A stretch of 34,070 nt of DNA from Candidatus Limnocylindrales bacterium (GTDB lineage Bacteria; Desulfobacterota; Binatia; UBA1149; CAITLU01). The DNA lies in contig DATNBU010000005.1 of assembly GCA_035571835.1 (NCBI GenBank), forward strand, positions 1 to 34,070. Reading direction: 5' to 3'. Both the position numbers and the translations under genes were made by a program. The notes beneath the pieces are model-generated. The model saw only the letters and a program-made list of their open reading frames with translations. It made no database searches and was not told the origin of the DNA. This document shows positions 23,558 through 32,741 of this stretch, piece by piece. The first letter of the stretch is position 1. Every line of letters begins with the position of its first letter.

Positions 23558-25225
23558 ATGAAGATGCCCGAGACGGCGAAAGCGCCGAACACGCCTCAGT
23601 TCGCCTACCAGGAACTTTTTCCGCACGCCGAGGACCAGACCGAGTACCGCCTGCTCACGAACGAGTTCGTCTCGACGGCCACGTTCGACGGCAAGGAGGT
23701 CGTAAAGGTCGATCCGCAGGCGCTCACGTACCTTACGCACCAGGCGTTTCGCGACTGCTCGTTCCTGCTGCGCGAGAAGCATCTGCGGCAGGTCGCCGCG
23801 ATCCTCGACGATCCCGAGGCTTCCGACAACGACCGCTACGTTGCGCTGACGATGCTGCGCAACGCCGAGGTCTCGGCCGAAGGAATTCTTCCGTTCTGCC
23901 AGGACACCGGAACGGCGACGGTCATCGGAAAGAAAGGGCAGGCGGTCTGGACCGGTGCCGACGACGCCGAGTTCGTCGCCAGAGGCGTGTTCGAGACCTA
24001 CACGCAGGAGAACCTTCGCTACTCGCAGAACGCGCCGCTCGACATGTTCCGCGAGGTCAACACCGGATCGAACCTGCCTGCGCAGATCGACCTCTATGCG
24101 ACCGGCGGCGATGCGTACGAGTTCCTGTTCATCGCCAAGGGCGGCGGATCGGCGAACAAGTCGTTCCTGTTCCAGGAAACCAGGGCGCTGTTGTCGCCCG
24201 AAGGTCTCGAGAAATTCTTCGCCGAAAAGATCCGCGCGCTCGGCACGGCGGCGTGTCCTCCGTATCACCTCGTCTTCGTGATCGGCGGGACGTCGGCCGA
24301 AGCGTGCCTGAAGACCGTCAAGCTCGCGTCCGCCAAAGCGCTCGACGATCTGCCGACCACCGGCAACGAGCTCGGCCGCGCGTTTCGCGACGTCGAGACC
24401 GAAAAGAAGGTTCTCGAGATTGCGCAGGCTTCGGGGATCGGCGCGCAGTTCGGCGGCAAGTACTTCGCGCTCGACACGCGCGTGATCCGGCTTCCGCGCC
24501 ACGGGGCATCGTTGCCGGTCGGCATCGGTGTTTCGTGCTCGGCCGATCGCAACATCAAGGGACGGATCGACAGGAACGGCGTCTGGCTCGAGAAGCTCGA
24601 GACCGATCCGGGAAAGTTCATTCCCGACAGTCAGCGGGTTCTCAAGCCGGCGGGCACCGTCGCGATCGATCTCAACCGCCCGATGAAGGAGATCCTGGCC
24701 GAGCTGTCGAAGCATCCGGTCACGACGCGCCTTGCGCTGACCGGAACGCTGATCGTGGCGCGCGACATCGCGCACGCTCGTCTCAAGGAGCGACTGGATG
24801 CGGGACAGCCGCTTCCCGAGTACTTCAAGAATCACCCGGTCTACTACGCAGGCCCGGCCAAGACGCCGAAGGGGCTGCCATCGGGCAGCTTCGGGCCGAC
24901 GACGGCCGGCCGCATGGATTCGTACGTGGACCTTTTCCAGTCGCACGGCGGATCGCTCGTCATGCTCGCCAAGGGGAACCGCAGCCCGGTCGTCACCGAA
25001 GCGTGCCGCAAGCACGGAGGTTTCTACCTGGGTTCGATCGGCGGGCCGGCCGCGATCCTGGCCAAGGAGAATATCCGCAAGGTCGAGGTCGTCGACTTTG
25101 CCGACCTCGGCATGGAGGCGGTCTGGAAGATCGAAGTCGAAAACTTCCCGGCGTTCATCCTGATCGACGACAAGGGCAACGACTTCTTCCGGGCGGGCCC
25201 GGCGTCGCAGCCGCCAAAAACCTGA
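23558..25225 (+). CDS. fumA: Fumarate hydratase class I, iron-sulfur (FumA/FumB type)
   Basis: A 555-residue single-chain class I fumarase, which interconverts fumarate and malate in the TCA cycle using an oxygen-sensitive [4Fe-4S] cluster. The three cluster cysteines are visible: Cys114 ([10 protein letters not shown]), Cys233 ([17 protein letters not shown]) and Cys327 ([10 protein letters not shown]). Their spacing equals that of E. coli FumA (105, 224, 318, from memory) with a constant offset of nine. The N-terminal alpha and C-terminal beta parts are fused as in FumA, not split. ATG 23558 was chosen; the upstream in-frame residues look like leader sequence. The symbol denotes family only, as FumA and FumB are not separable here. 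Confidence 0.93.
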   Translation: MKMPETAKAPNTPQFAYQELFPHAEDQTEYRLLTNEFVSTATFDGKEVVKVDPQALTYLTHQAFRDCSFLLREKHLRQVAAILDDPEASDNDRYVALTMLRNAEVSAEGILPFCQDTGTATVIGKKGQAVWTGADDAEFVARGVFETYTQENLRYSQNAPLDMFREVNTGSNLPAQIDLYATGGDAYEFLFIAKGGGSANKSFLFQETRALLSPEGLEKFFAEKIRALGTAACPPYHLVFVIGGTSAEACLKTVKLASAKALDDLPTTGNELGRAFRDVETEKKVLEIAQASGIGAQFGGKYFALDTRVIRLPRHGASLPVGIGVSCSADRNIKGRIDRNGVWLEKLETDPGKFIPDSQRVLKPAGTVAIDLNRPMKEILAELSKHPVTTRLALTGTLIVARDIAHARLKERLDAGQPLPEYFKNHPVYYAGPAKTPKGLPSGSFGPTTAGRMDSYVDLFQSHGGSLVMLAKGNRSPVVTEACRKHGGFYLGSIGGPAAILAKENIRKVEVVDFADLGMEAVWKIEVENFPAFILIDDKGNDFFRAGPASQPPKT

Positions 25226-25279
25226 GCAATCGGGCGGCGGCATGGTAACCCGCGAGGTGTGCGAACGTCTGGTAGTGCG

Positions 25280-26575
<1,296 letters not shown>

Positions 26576-26578
26576 AAA

Positions 26579-26670
26579 GGGGACAGGTACATTTAAAATT
26601 CCTCTGCATCTTCGCGGCGCGAAAGGCACCGACCTGAAATTCCACACGTTTATTAAATGTACCTGTCCCC
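26579..26670. repeat. REP-like composite element, type B copy 2 (92 bp)
   Basis: The ends GGGGACAGGTACATTTAAAA (26579-26598) and TTAAATGTACCTGTCCCC (to 26670) match those of the element at 15397. The centre shares TTCGCGGCGCGAAA and TTCCACACGTTT with it. It begins three bases after the msrBA stop and ends 12 bases before the alkB-like start, so it forms most of the spacer between these genes. Confidence 0.9.
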
Positions 26671-26682
26671 ATTTTTGGTGAT

Positions 26683-27306
26683 GTGAACGGAACGCTCTTC
26701 AACGACGAGCCGGTATGCGTGCGCATCCCGCTGCCGGATGCCGATGTCCTGCTGTATCGCAGGTTCGATCTCGGCATCGATGACGGCGAATGCCTGTCCG
26801 AGCTCGTTCGCGAGATCGCATGGCGCGAAGAGACCGTCACGCTGTGGGGAAAGACGTTCCTGCAGCCGCGGCTCGTGGCGTGGTACGGCGATCCCGGAGC
26901 ATCGTACCGCTACTCCGGGAAACGTTTCGATCCGCTGCCGTGGACGCCGCTCGTCGACTCCTTGCGCAGGAAGGTCGAGGCCGCGACGGGCGCCACGTTC
27001 AACAGCGTGCTCGCCAACTACTACCGCGACCACCGCGACAGCGTCGCGATGCACAGCGACGACGAACCCGAGCTCGGCGCCGAGCCGTGCATCGCATCGC
27101 TCAGCCTCGGCGAGACGCGCACGTTCGTGCTCCAGCACCGCACCGACAAGTCGGTGAAGAGCATGCGCATTCCACTCGGCTCCGGAAGCCTTCTCGTCAT
27201 GAAAGGTACGACCCAGCGCTTCTGGCAGCACGCGATCCCCAAAGAGAAATCGCCGTGCGGCCCGCGCGTGAACCTTACGTTCCGCCGGATCGTGCGTGCG
27301 TCATGA
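26683..27306 (+). CDS. alkB: AlkB-type 2-oxoglutarate/Fe(II)-dependent dioxygenase
   Basis: A 207-residue enzyme of the AlkB family that oxidatively removes alkyl groups from nucleic-acid bases. The iron ligands are His124 and Asp126 (MHSDDEPELG) and His183 (QHAIPK); 2-oxoglutarate is bound by Arg195 and Arg201 in RVNLTFRR. NYYRDHRDSVAMH and SLGETRTF match the ALKBH2/3-like bacterial branch more than E. coli AlkB. GTG 26683 is used because the frame upstream runs into the REP-like element; the ribosome site (GGTGAT) is weak. The gene stop is directly joined to a third GGGGACAGGTAC-type hairpin. Confidence 0.88.
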   Translation: MNGTLFNDEPVCVRIPLPDADVLLYRRFDLGIDDGECLSELVREIAWREETVTLWGKTFLQPRLVAWYGDPGASYRYSGKRFDPLPWTPLVDSLRRKVEAATGATFNSVLANYYRDHRDSVAMHSDDEPELGAEPCIASLSLGETRTFVLQHRTDKSVKSMRIPLGSGSLLVMKGTTQRFWQHAIPKEKSPCGPRVNLTFRRIVRAS

Positions 27307-27345
27307 AAAAAAGAGGACAGGTACGAAATGTACCTGTCCCCTTTT
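27306..27345. terminator. Minimal type B REP hairpin acting as bidirectional terminator
   Basis: GAGGACAGGTAC (27313-27324) and GTACCTGTCCCC (27330-27341) pair around GAAAT with a single G/T-type mismatch. Seven A precede it (27306-27312), giving a T7 tract on the minus strand. TTTT follows on the plus strand. It lies between convergent genes and starts at the last base of the alkB-like stop, so it should terminate the minus-strand DUF488 transcript and perhaps the plus-strand one. Confidence 0.75.
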
Positions 27346-27385
27346 CTGGTGCGGCTCCCGGCGGGATGCCGCCCTCGTCCAAAGC

Positions 27386-28282
27386 TCAGAGGTGCACGGT
27401 CGCGGCGCCGATCGCGAAATCCTTCTCGAGCACGCCGGAAACGCAGCGCCGGTGGGACCGTCCGGGATCGCGCTCGTAGCAGGTGAGCGCAATGCGGTCG
27501 CCGGCACGGATCCATGCGGAGATTTCCGACAGCAGCCGGTGGTGCTGCGGCAGGCCCTCCTTCACGAAGCTTTCGCAGATCGCATCGAATTCGGCCTGCG
27601 ACTTGGGAGCCTTGCGGTTCTCCGGCGACACGCCGAGCTCCGGAATATGGCGGTAGATGATGCCGACGCTCTGGCAGGCGACGTCGAGAGCCGGCTTGGA
27701 GAACCCGTACTGCCGGCTGCTCGGGTTGCGGCGCACGTCGAGGAGCTGCGAGACACCGGCGCGCAGGAGCTCGTTGAGGTAGCCTTCGAGCGAACGGCCC
27801 TGGTAGCCGATCGAAAGAAGTGACGCCTGCACTTTCACATCGCGCGCCTCCTCGACGCGGCGCTGTGCCTCGGGATCGGTGCCGAAGAGCTCGATGATCA
27901 TGCGGCTGCGCGTAGCGAAGTAGGGGTAGCGAAAGTAGGCCTCACGGGCGAGCGCGTCACCGTGTAGATGGCCGAACTCGTGAACGAATCCGTCGATTGC
28001 CGAATGACGGTGCCCGCGGATCGCGGCACTTCCGCTGTCCGTGATTTCCCAGCCGGCTTCCGTGTCGTGCAGCAGCCCGCCCACGACGAGCTCGCGCCGG
28101 TCCGCGTAGGATGTGAACGAAAACGCTCCGTATCGGCACGGTACGAATTCATACAGGCCGGCCGTCGGGTTCTCCTGGCTGAACAGGAAAAGCAGCTCCT
28201 GGAAATTTCGATTGCCGGAGCGCCCGCCGAGCGTGTCGAGCAGGGCGAGAAGAACATGCTGTCGGTTCAGTAGCGACGTCAC
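27386..28282 (-). CDS. DUF488 protein with N-terminal Panacea-like domain
   Basis: A 298-residue cytoplasmic protein. The C-terminal half is DUF488: LLSIGYQGRSLEGYLNELLR (155-174), LLDVRRNPSSRQYGFSK (180-196), IIYRHIPELG (208-217) and LTCYERDPGRSHRR near 275, where the usual CHR is SHR. The N-terminal ~130 residues (RNFQELLFLFSQE, YEFVPCRYGAFSF, ELVVGGLL) resemble winged-helix/Panacea-type domains, but that is a weak resemblance. Function is unknown; DUF488 proteins have been linked to nucleic-acid or defence contexts without a proven activity. The frame opens at 28393, but GTG 28282 has GGGGAG seven bases before it and begins at the conserved part. Confidence 0.72.
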   Translation of the reverse strand: MTSLLNRQHVLLALLDTLGGRSGNRNFQELLFLFSQENPTAGLYEFVPCRYGAFSFTSYADRRELVVGGLLHDTEAGWEITDSGSAAIRGHRHSAIDGFVHEFGHLHGDALAREAYFRYPYFATRSRMIIELFGTDPEAQRRVEEARDVKVQASLLSIGYQGRSLEGYLNELLRAGVSQLLDVRRNPSSRQYGFSKPALDVACQSVGIIYRHIPELGVSPENRKAPKSQAEFDAICESFVKEGLPQHHRLLSEISAWIRAGDRIALTCYERDPGRSHRRCVSGVLEKDFAIGAATVHL

Positions 28283-28478
28283 GGCGGCGCTCCCCAAAAG
28301 GCCAGCTCGCTGCGGAATTGGGAATTGCAACGGCCGGGAAAGTACCAGCCTTGTTTCATTGCAACAATCCCCACGGAGGTATTCGGGTATCAAAGAGATC
28401 TTTCGGACCTATTCAGTGAACGGGAGCACCGGGCATCGCTGCTGCCTTGCGGCCCTGGGTCCGGCGTGTGTCGGTGTA
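28283..28478. other. Non-coding spacer
   Basis: About 196 bases between two minus-strand genes. It should hold the leader and promoter of the DUF488 gene. TTGCAA occurs twice on the minus strand, at about 28329 and 28359, but no convincing -35/-10 pair or terminator was found. Confidence 0.4.
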
Positions 28479-29264
28479 TCAGGGAAGCACTGTGTACCAC
28501 GGATAGCGGGTGATCTCGCGGTAGCCCATTCTCCTGTAGATCGGCTCGCCCATGACCGACGCCTGAAGCGCGGCGACGCGGGCTCCCATGTCGAAGCCGG
28601 CGTTGCCCGCTGTGCGGGTCGCGATCTCGGCGAGTCCGCGGCCGCGTGCTTCGGGCGTCGTTCCGACCCAGTACAAGCCGGCCACACCGTGTGTGACCAT
28701 GACCATCGCTGCGGCCGACGCAGCGCCGGCCACCCGTATGAGGAACGCGCAGACGTGCGGCAGATCGAAAAAGCGCTCGTCGGCGAACTGCTCGTGCGCG
28801 ATCTTCGGCGGCATTCCGTAGGTCGCATAGGCCGCGCCGGTCACGTCGGCGAATTCCCTAGCGGCAACGCTGCCGCTTACCCGCTCGATCGTCACGCCGG
28901 CCGGCAAAGCAACATCGGGAAGGCGCCCGTCGAGCGCCATCCCGGGACTGTAGCCGATCCGTCCGATGCCGTCGGCTTCGAGCGCTTCGGCGATGTCCAG
29001 ATCGCGGTGCGACATCAGGCAGTACGTGTAGCCGTGGCCGCGCGGCCCGAACCATTGCTTCGCGCGCGCGATGACGCCGGCCGCCGGCAGCGCCGGCTCG
29101 AGCCGCATGACGCCCGTGAAGCCGACGGGAAAGCGATGTCCGGGTACGAAGAAGACGAGCCCGTCTTCTTCGTGGACGACGCCACCGGCGGTCGAGCGGG
29201 CACCTTCGCGATTGAACTCGATGTAGTTGAGGTCGGCCCGTCGGAGCAGCTCGGCGTCGTCCAT
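28479..29264 (-). CDS. GNAT family N-acetyltransferase
   Basis: A 261-residue protein. The C-terminal half is a GNAT domain: AAMVMVTHGVAGLYWVGTTPEARGRGLAE gives the beta4/motif A acetyl-CoA loop (R-G-R-G-L-A), and LQASVMGEPIYRRMGYRE is motif B with the usual Tyr. The N-terminal half (EFNREGARSTAGG..., FGPRGHGYTYCLMSH) is a degenerate GNAT-like repeat. Such two-lobed proteins acetylate small molecules or peptides; the substrate is unknown. The frame extends to a TTG at 29327, but ATG 29264 (MDDAELLRRADLNYIEF) begins the folded part. No strong ribosome site is visible for either. Confidence 0.75.
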   Translation of the reverse strand: MDDAELLRRADLNYIEFNREGARSTAGGVVHEEDGLVFFVPGHRFPVGFTGVMRLEPALPAAGVIARAKQWFGPRGHGYTYCLMSHRDLDIAEALEADGIGRIGYSPGMALDGRLPDVALPAGVTIERVSGSVAAREFADVTGAAYATYGMPPKIAHEQFADERFFDLPHVCAFLIRVAGAASAAAMVMVTHGVAGLYWVGTTPEARGRGLAEIATRTAGNAGFDMGARVAALQASVMGEPIYRRMGYREITRYPWYTVLP

Positions 29265-29368
29265 CGGGCGACGATGCGACGGACTCGCGGACAAGGAAAA
29301 TACCACCGAGGTTCCAGCAGGAAGCAAAAAAGACTTCCGATGTCATGGCCTTGCTTCGAGCCCACCGC

Positions 29369-29394
29369 TGGTGTTACCTGATATGGTAACACCA
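29369..29394. promoter_or_regulatory. Palindromic operator of the toxin-antitoxin-like module
   Basis: TGGTGTTACC (29369-29378) and GGTAACACCA (29385-29394) are a perfect 10-bp inverted repeat with spacer TGATAT. ACCGC and GCGGT extend it outward with one unpaired base. The right arm ends five bases before the GTG start of the first gene. Binding by the HTH protein of this module is the likely purpose, inferred from symmetry and position. Confidence 0.65.
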
Positions 29395-29398
29395 GGCG

Positions 29399-29593
29399 GT
29401 GACCAGAATCCGCCGTGGAAACTATATCTTCGTTACATGGCGCGGCGATCATCTCCCGCGCCGTCTTCATGTTTATCGGGACGGACGGCTGATCGTGAAG
29501 TGGAACCTTGAAACGAACGCGCCGATTGCCGGTGTCGCCGATGCGCGCGTGCGGTGGATGATTGCCAGCCTGCGGCGGGAGAAGCTCGTATGA
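29399..29593 (+). CDS. Small toxin-like protein (DUF4160-like)
   Basis: A 64-residue basic protein beginning MTRIRRGNYIFVTWRGDHLP. The segment LHVYRDGRLIVKWNLETNAPIAG (residues 23-45) and the C-terminal helix ARVRWMIASLRREKLV resemble DUF4160-type small proteins (HPxHxHV...G...DL.......R.L...I), which are commonly paired with an antitoxin-like partner. Here the HxPxHxHV signature is partly changed (HLPRRLHV). GTG 29399 follows the palindrome and has AGG upstream. It overlaps the next gene as ATGA. Toxicity is not shown, and the family assignment is moderate. Confidence 0.6.
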   Translation: MTRIRRGNYIFVTWRGDHLPRRLHVYRDGRLIVKWNLETNAPIAGVADARVRWMIASLRREKLV

Positions 29594-30102
29594 AAGTGCG
29601 TCGCGCCAGCATCAATCTCCGCAAGAAACAGCTCGAGCTCGTGACGAGATCAGGCCGGCTGTATCCGATGCCATTCGCGAGAATGATGCCGAGGCCTTCG
29701 GTGAAGGATCCGGTCGTCGAGCTTCATCTGGATTCGGAGCTCGGGAACGAAGCCGTGACCTACACGCTGGCCTCGGGCGAGGAGGGATCGGTTCATATCG
29801 ACCACGCGCTCGATTATAACTCCGACCCCACCTACCTGGCAGAACTGGCCCTGCACCGCCTGACGTGCGACGTTGCTTCGCACGTAAAATCTTCCGGACT
29901 CAGTATCCGTGAAATCGCACGGCGACTGCGCACGTCGGTGACCCAGGTGTACCGGCTTCTCGATACGACGAACTATTCGAAAAGCTTCGTTCAGACGCAT
30001 GCGCTACTGCAGATCGTCGACTGCGAGCTGAAGGTGGAAGTAAAGCCGCGACGCGCATCCCGCGCTTCGAGCGCGAAGGCCCGTTCACGAAAAGCGGCTT
30101 GA
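29590..30102 (+). CDS. HTH antitoxin-like regulator
   Basis: A 170-residue protein. The N-terminal half is a beta-rich domain (MKVRRASINLRKKQLELVTR; YPMPFARMMPRPS; DSELGNEAVTYTLASGEEGSVHID). Residues 100-125 form a clear helix-turn-helix (SSGLSIREIARRLRTSVTQVYRLLD), followed by TTNYSKSF. The tail after 152 is Lys/Arg/Ala-rich and probably disordered. The match to regulators encoded behind DUF4160-like genes, the ATGA overlap, and the palindrome before the pair suggest a self-repressing antitoxin. The function is inferred from arrangement only. Confidence 0.65.
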   Translation: MKVRRASINLRKKQLELVTRSGRLYPMPFARMMPRPSVKDPVVELHLDSELGNEAVTYTLASGEEGSVHIDHALDYNSDPTYLAELALHRLTCDVASHVKSSGLSIREIARRLRTSVTQVYRLLDTTNYSKSFVQTHALLQIVDCELKVEVKPRRASRASSAKARSRKAA

Positions 30103-30110
30103 AAAGCCGC
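30086..30110 (-). terminator. Intrinsic terminator of the minus-strand hydrolase gene
   Basis: On the minus strand GCGGCTT pairs with AAGCCGC around TTC (30094-30110) and is followed by TTTTCGTG. It lies about 50 bases past the hydrolase stop and overlaps the end of the plus-strand antitoxin-like gene. There is no T-run on the plus strand. Confidence 0.5.
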
Positions 30111-30161
30111 CGGTCCTCGGTCCCCGCCAAACGACTGCGTCAGATGGCATTGACCGATCGC

Positions 30162-31220
30162 TCACGGTCGCGGCGGCACGTCGAAGCTGCCGCCGATGCC
30201 GAGGACCTTCACGCGGTCGCGATCCCCGCCGGCCGCGTCCGCTGCGGCGAGCAGCTCTTTCGGCGGAAGATCGAGCGGCTCGAACGACAGCTTGAACGTG
30301 CCCCAGTGCATCGGGATCAGATAGCGCGCGCCGAGCTCGCGAAAAGCCCGGTATGCTTCGGCGGGATTGATGTGCTGCTCGCGCATGAACCAGCGCGGCT
30401 CGTACGCGCCGATCGGAAGCAGCGCGACATCGATGGGCGCCAGCTTCTTCCCATACTCGCGGAATCCCTGGAAGTATCCGGTGTCGCCGGCGAAGAAGTA
30501 GCGCGCCGTCCCGGAGTCGATGAGCCACGAGCACCACAGCGTGCTGTTGGTGGCGAGCTCGATGCGCCGCGACCAGTGCTGCGCCGGCAGACACGTCACC
30601 GTCCATCGGCCGCGCGTCGCGCTCTGCCACCAGTCGAGCTCGACGACGTCGTTGCGCCCGCGGTCGCGAAACCATGCCGCGAGACCGAGCGGAACGAACC
30701 AGTGCATGGTTGCCGGCAGGGCTTCGATGCTGTCGGCATCGAGGTGATCGTTGTGTGCATGAGAAATCACGCCCATCGCGTCCGCCGGAATCGACTCCAG
30801 CGGGAGCCCCGGCGGCGTGCGGCGGCCGACGACGAACATGCGCGTCGCGAAGTTGGGATCGGTCACGACCACGTCGCTGCCGTCGTGAATGGCCATGGTC
30901 GCATGGCCGATCCACGTGATGCGCGGCGACGGCAACGGCTCCGAAAGATCGCTTCCGTCGTTGGCGACCACGGGAAGGACCGGGGCGGCGCTGGTATCGA
31001 ACGGATTCCGCGTCAGCCCGAACCGCACCATCTTGAGGAAGCTCGGCGTGAATGGATGCCACGGGTTGAAAAAGCGCCCGTCGCGAACGTGCGGAGCATA
31101 AAGCAGAGCCGGATCGTCGCTGCCGTCGTCGGTTGCTGCAGCTTCGGGACTGACCGGCGACGACAGGCAGCCCGCGGCACACATGGCCAGCGCGAGGATC
31201 CACAACCGGAAGCTGGTCAC
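30162..31220 (-). CDS. Lipoprotein metallo-beta-lactamase-fold hydrolase (NAPE-PLD/UlaG-like)
   Basis: A 352-residue enzyme. A signal peptide ends in CAAGC with lipidated Cys18, so it is an envelope lipoprotein. The lactamase fold shows ITWIGHATMAI (101-111), the metal motif SHAHNDHLD (153-161), His215 (QHWS), Asp246 in FAGDTGYF and His305 in PMHWGTF. The order and the FNPWHPF and WFVPLGL segments resemble N-acyl-phosphatidylethanolamine phospholipase D-like proteins, so a phospholipid or other phosphodiester is a plausible substrate; this is not proved by sequence. GTG 31220 starts the signal peptide. It is divergent from the ABC importer genes. Confidence 0.8.
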   Translation of the reverse strand: MTSFRLWILALAMCAAGCLSSPVSPEAAATDDGSDDPALLYAPHVRDGRFFNPWHPFTPSFLKMVRFGLTRNPFDTSAAPVLPVVANDGSDLSEPLPSPRITWIGHATMAIHDGSDVVVTDPNFATRMFVVGRRTPPGLPLESIPADAMGVISHAHNDHLDADSIEALPATMHWFVPLGLAAWFRDRGRNDVVELDWWQSATRGRWTVTCLPAQHWSRRIELATNSTLWCSWLIDSGTARYFFAGDTGYFQGFREYGKKLAPIDVALLPIGAYEPRWFMREQHINPAEAYRAFRELGARYLIPMHWGTFKLSFEPLDLPPKELLAAADAAGGDRDRVKVLGIGGSFDVPPRP

Positions 31221-31310
31221 CGCCGGAAAGGGCAGCAGGGAACGACGCGAGTCAAGCGGCGTGATCGCGGCAGCGTTGTGCGAAGGCGTCGCGACGGGTC
31301 TAATCGCCCG
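31221..31310. other. Divergent promoter region, no clear sites
   Basis: Ninety bases between the hydrolase and the ABC binding-protein gene. They must hold both promoters and leaders, but no convincing -35/-10 pair, operator or strong ribosome site is visible. The start of the binding protein could be as far upstream as GTG 31278. Confidence 0.3.
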
Positions 31311-32741
31311 GTGCCGGTCGCCAGGCAGAATTCTCGTGCTCGATCGGCCGTTCCAGGATGGATCGGCGCCGCTGCGCTCGTCACGCTGCTCGCGTCGTGC
31401 AGCAGCCCGCGGGCCAGCTCGGAGGTTGTCTTCTGGGCGATGGGCAGCGAAGCCGAAGTCGCCGACTCGGTGCTCGACGGATTTCGCCGCACGCATCCGC
31501 AGATTCCGGTGCGGGTGCAGAGAGTGCCGTGGAGCGCCGCGCACGAAAAGCTGCTGACGGCCTATGTTGCCGGCTCGATGCCGGATGTCTTCCAGCTCGG
31601 CAATACATGGATCGCCGAGCTGGCCGCGCTCGGTGCGCTCGAGCGGCTCGATGATCGCGTCGCCGGCTCCGGCGCATCGGGCGAGTCCGGCGAATTCCGG
31701 GAGCCCGGCAAGTCCGACAATTCCGACAAGATGACCCGCGAGGATTTTTTCCCGGGTGCGCTCGAACCGAACCTCATCGACGGCGAGCTCGTCAGCTTGC
31801 CGTGGTACGTCGACACGCGGATCCTTTTTTATCGAAGCGATCTGCTGGCTGCGGCCGGTATCGCCGGTGCGCCTCGCACGTGGCAACAGTGGCGAGCGGC
31901 GATGCAGAAGGTGCGCGCGTCCGGCAAGCGCTACGGCGTGTTCCTTCCGATCGACGAATGGCAGACGCCGGTACTGCTCGCGCTCGGCGCCGGCGCGTCC
32001 TTGCTGCGCGACAACGACGGCCGCGGAAATTTCCAGAGCGACGAGGTCCGCCGCGCGTTCGGCTTCTACGCGAGCCTGTTTGCTGACGATCTCGCTCCGC
32101 GCGGATCGGACGCGCAGCTCGCGAACCTCTACCGCGAGTTTGCGGCCGGCTATTTTGCCTTCCTCGTCACCGGCCCGTGGAACCTGGGCGAGATGAAGCA
32201 CCGGCTTCCGCCCGAGCTCGACGGCTCGTGGACGACGGCGCCCGTTCCCGCTCCGGACGACGAAGACAGCGCCGGGTCCCGCACACCGGGGCCGTCGCAG
32301 GTCCCCGAGGCCGGCGGCACAGGCGCCTCGATCGCGGGCGGAGCAAGTCTTGCCGTCTCGTCGTCGTCGCCGCGCAAGGACGCGGCGTGGCAGCTCGTCG
32401 AATATCTGGTCTCGCCTGCGGTCCAGGCCGCGTTCCGCGAGCGAACCGGCGACCTGCCGTCGCGGCGCAGCGCCTGGGACGTGCACGGCCAGAACGACGA
32501 TGACGGCGACGAACGAGTGCGCGCGTTTCGCACGCAGCTCGATCACCTCGCAGCCACGCCGCGCGTTCCGGAATGGGAACGGATTGCCGCGCGCATCACG
32601 CTCCATCTCGAGCGCGTCGTTCGCGGCGACACCGATCTCGACCATGGCCTGGCCGATCTCGATCGCGACGTCGATGCGATCCTTGCGAAGCGCCGATCGC
32701 TCGCCGGCGCGGCTGCGCGACGCCGTGGAGACGGCGCATGA
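31311..32741 (+). CDS. ABC transporter sugar-type substrate-binding lipoprotein
   Basis: A 476-residue family 1 extracellular binding protein. The signal peptide ends in LLASC (Cys30). The mature part begins with VVFWAMGSEAE, then RVPWSAAHEKLLTAYVAGSMPDVFQLGNTW, SLPWYVDTRILFYRSDLL and GGASLAVSSSSPRKDAAWQLVEYL, all typical of sugar-binding MalE-like proteins. Two segments are unusual insertions: a Ser/Gly/Asp-rich stretch near 120-142 and a Pro/Gly/Ser-rich stretch near 305-335. A C-terminal Asp-rich segment (QNDDDGDERVR) precedes the last helix. The start is the GTG at 31311; no good ribosome site is visible. The ATGA overlap with the permease gene shows an operon. Confidence 0.85.
   Translation: MPVARQNSRARSAVPGWIGAAALVTLLASCSSPRASSEVVFWAMGSEAEVADSVLDGFRRTHPQIPVRVQRVPWSAAHEKLLTAYVAGSMPDVFQLGNTWIAELAALGALERLDDRVAGSGASGESGEFREPGKSDNSDKMTREDFFPGALEPNLIDGELVSLPWYVDTRILFYRSDLLAAAGIAGAPRTWQQWRAAMQKVRASGKRYGVFLPIDEWQTPVLLALGAGASLLRDNDGRGNFQSDEVRRAFGFYASLFADDLAPRGSDAQLANLYREFAAGYFAFLVTGPWNLGEMKHRLPPELDGSWTTAPVPAPDDEDSAGSRTPGPSQVPEAGGTGASIAGGASLAVSSSSPRKDAAWQLVEYLVSPAVQAAFRERTGDLPSRRSAWDVHGQNDDDGDERVRAFRTQLDHLAATPRVPEWERIAARITLHLERVVRGDTDLDHGLADLDRDVDAILAKRRSLAGAAARRRGDGA

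Noticed and set aside
29351-29384. A sigma-70 promoter inside the toxin-antitoxin palindrome
   Set aside because: TTGCTT and several -10-like hexamers can be found, but none with both good match and normal spacing.
30099-31310. Long plus-strand N-terminal extension of the ABC binding protein
   Set aside because: The extension is antisense to the metallo-hydrolase gene and is Arg-rich. The signal peptide and lipobox begin only after about 31311.
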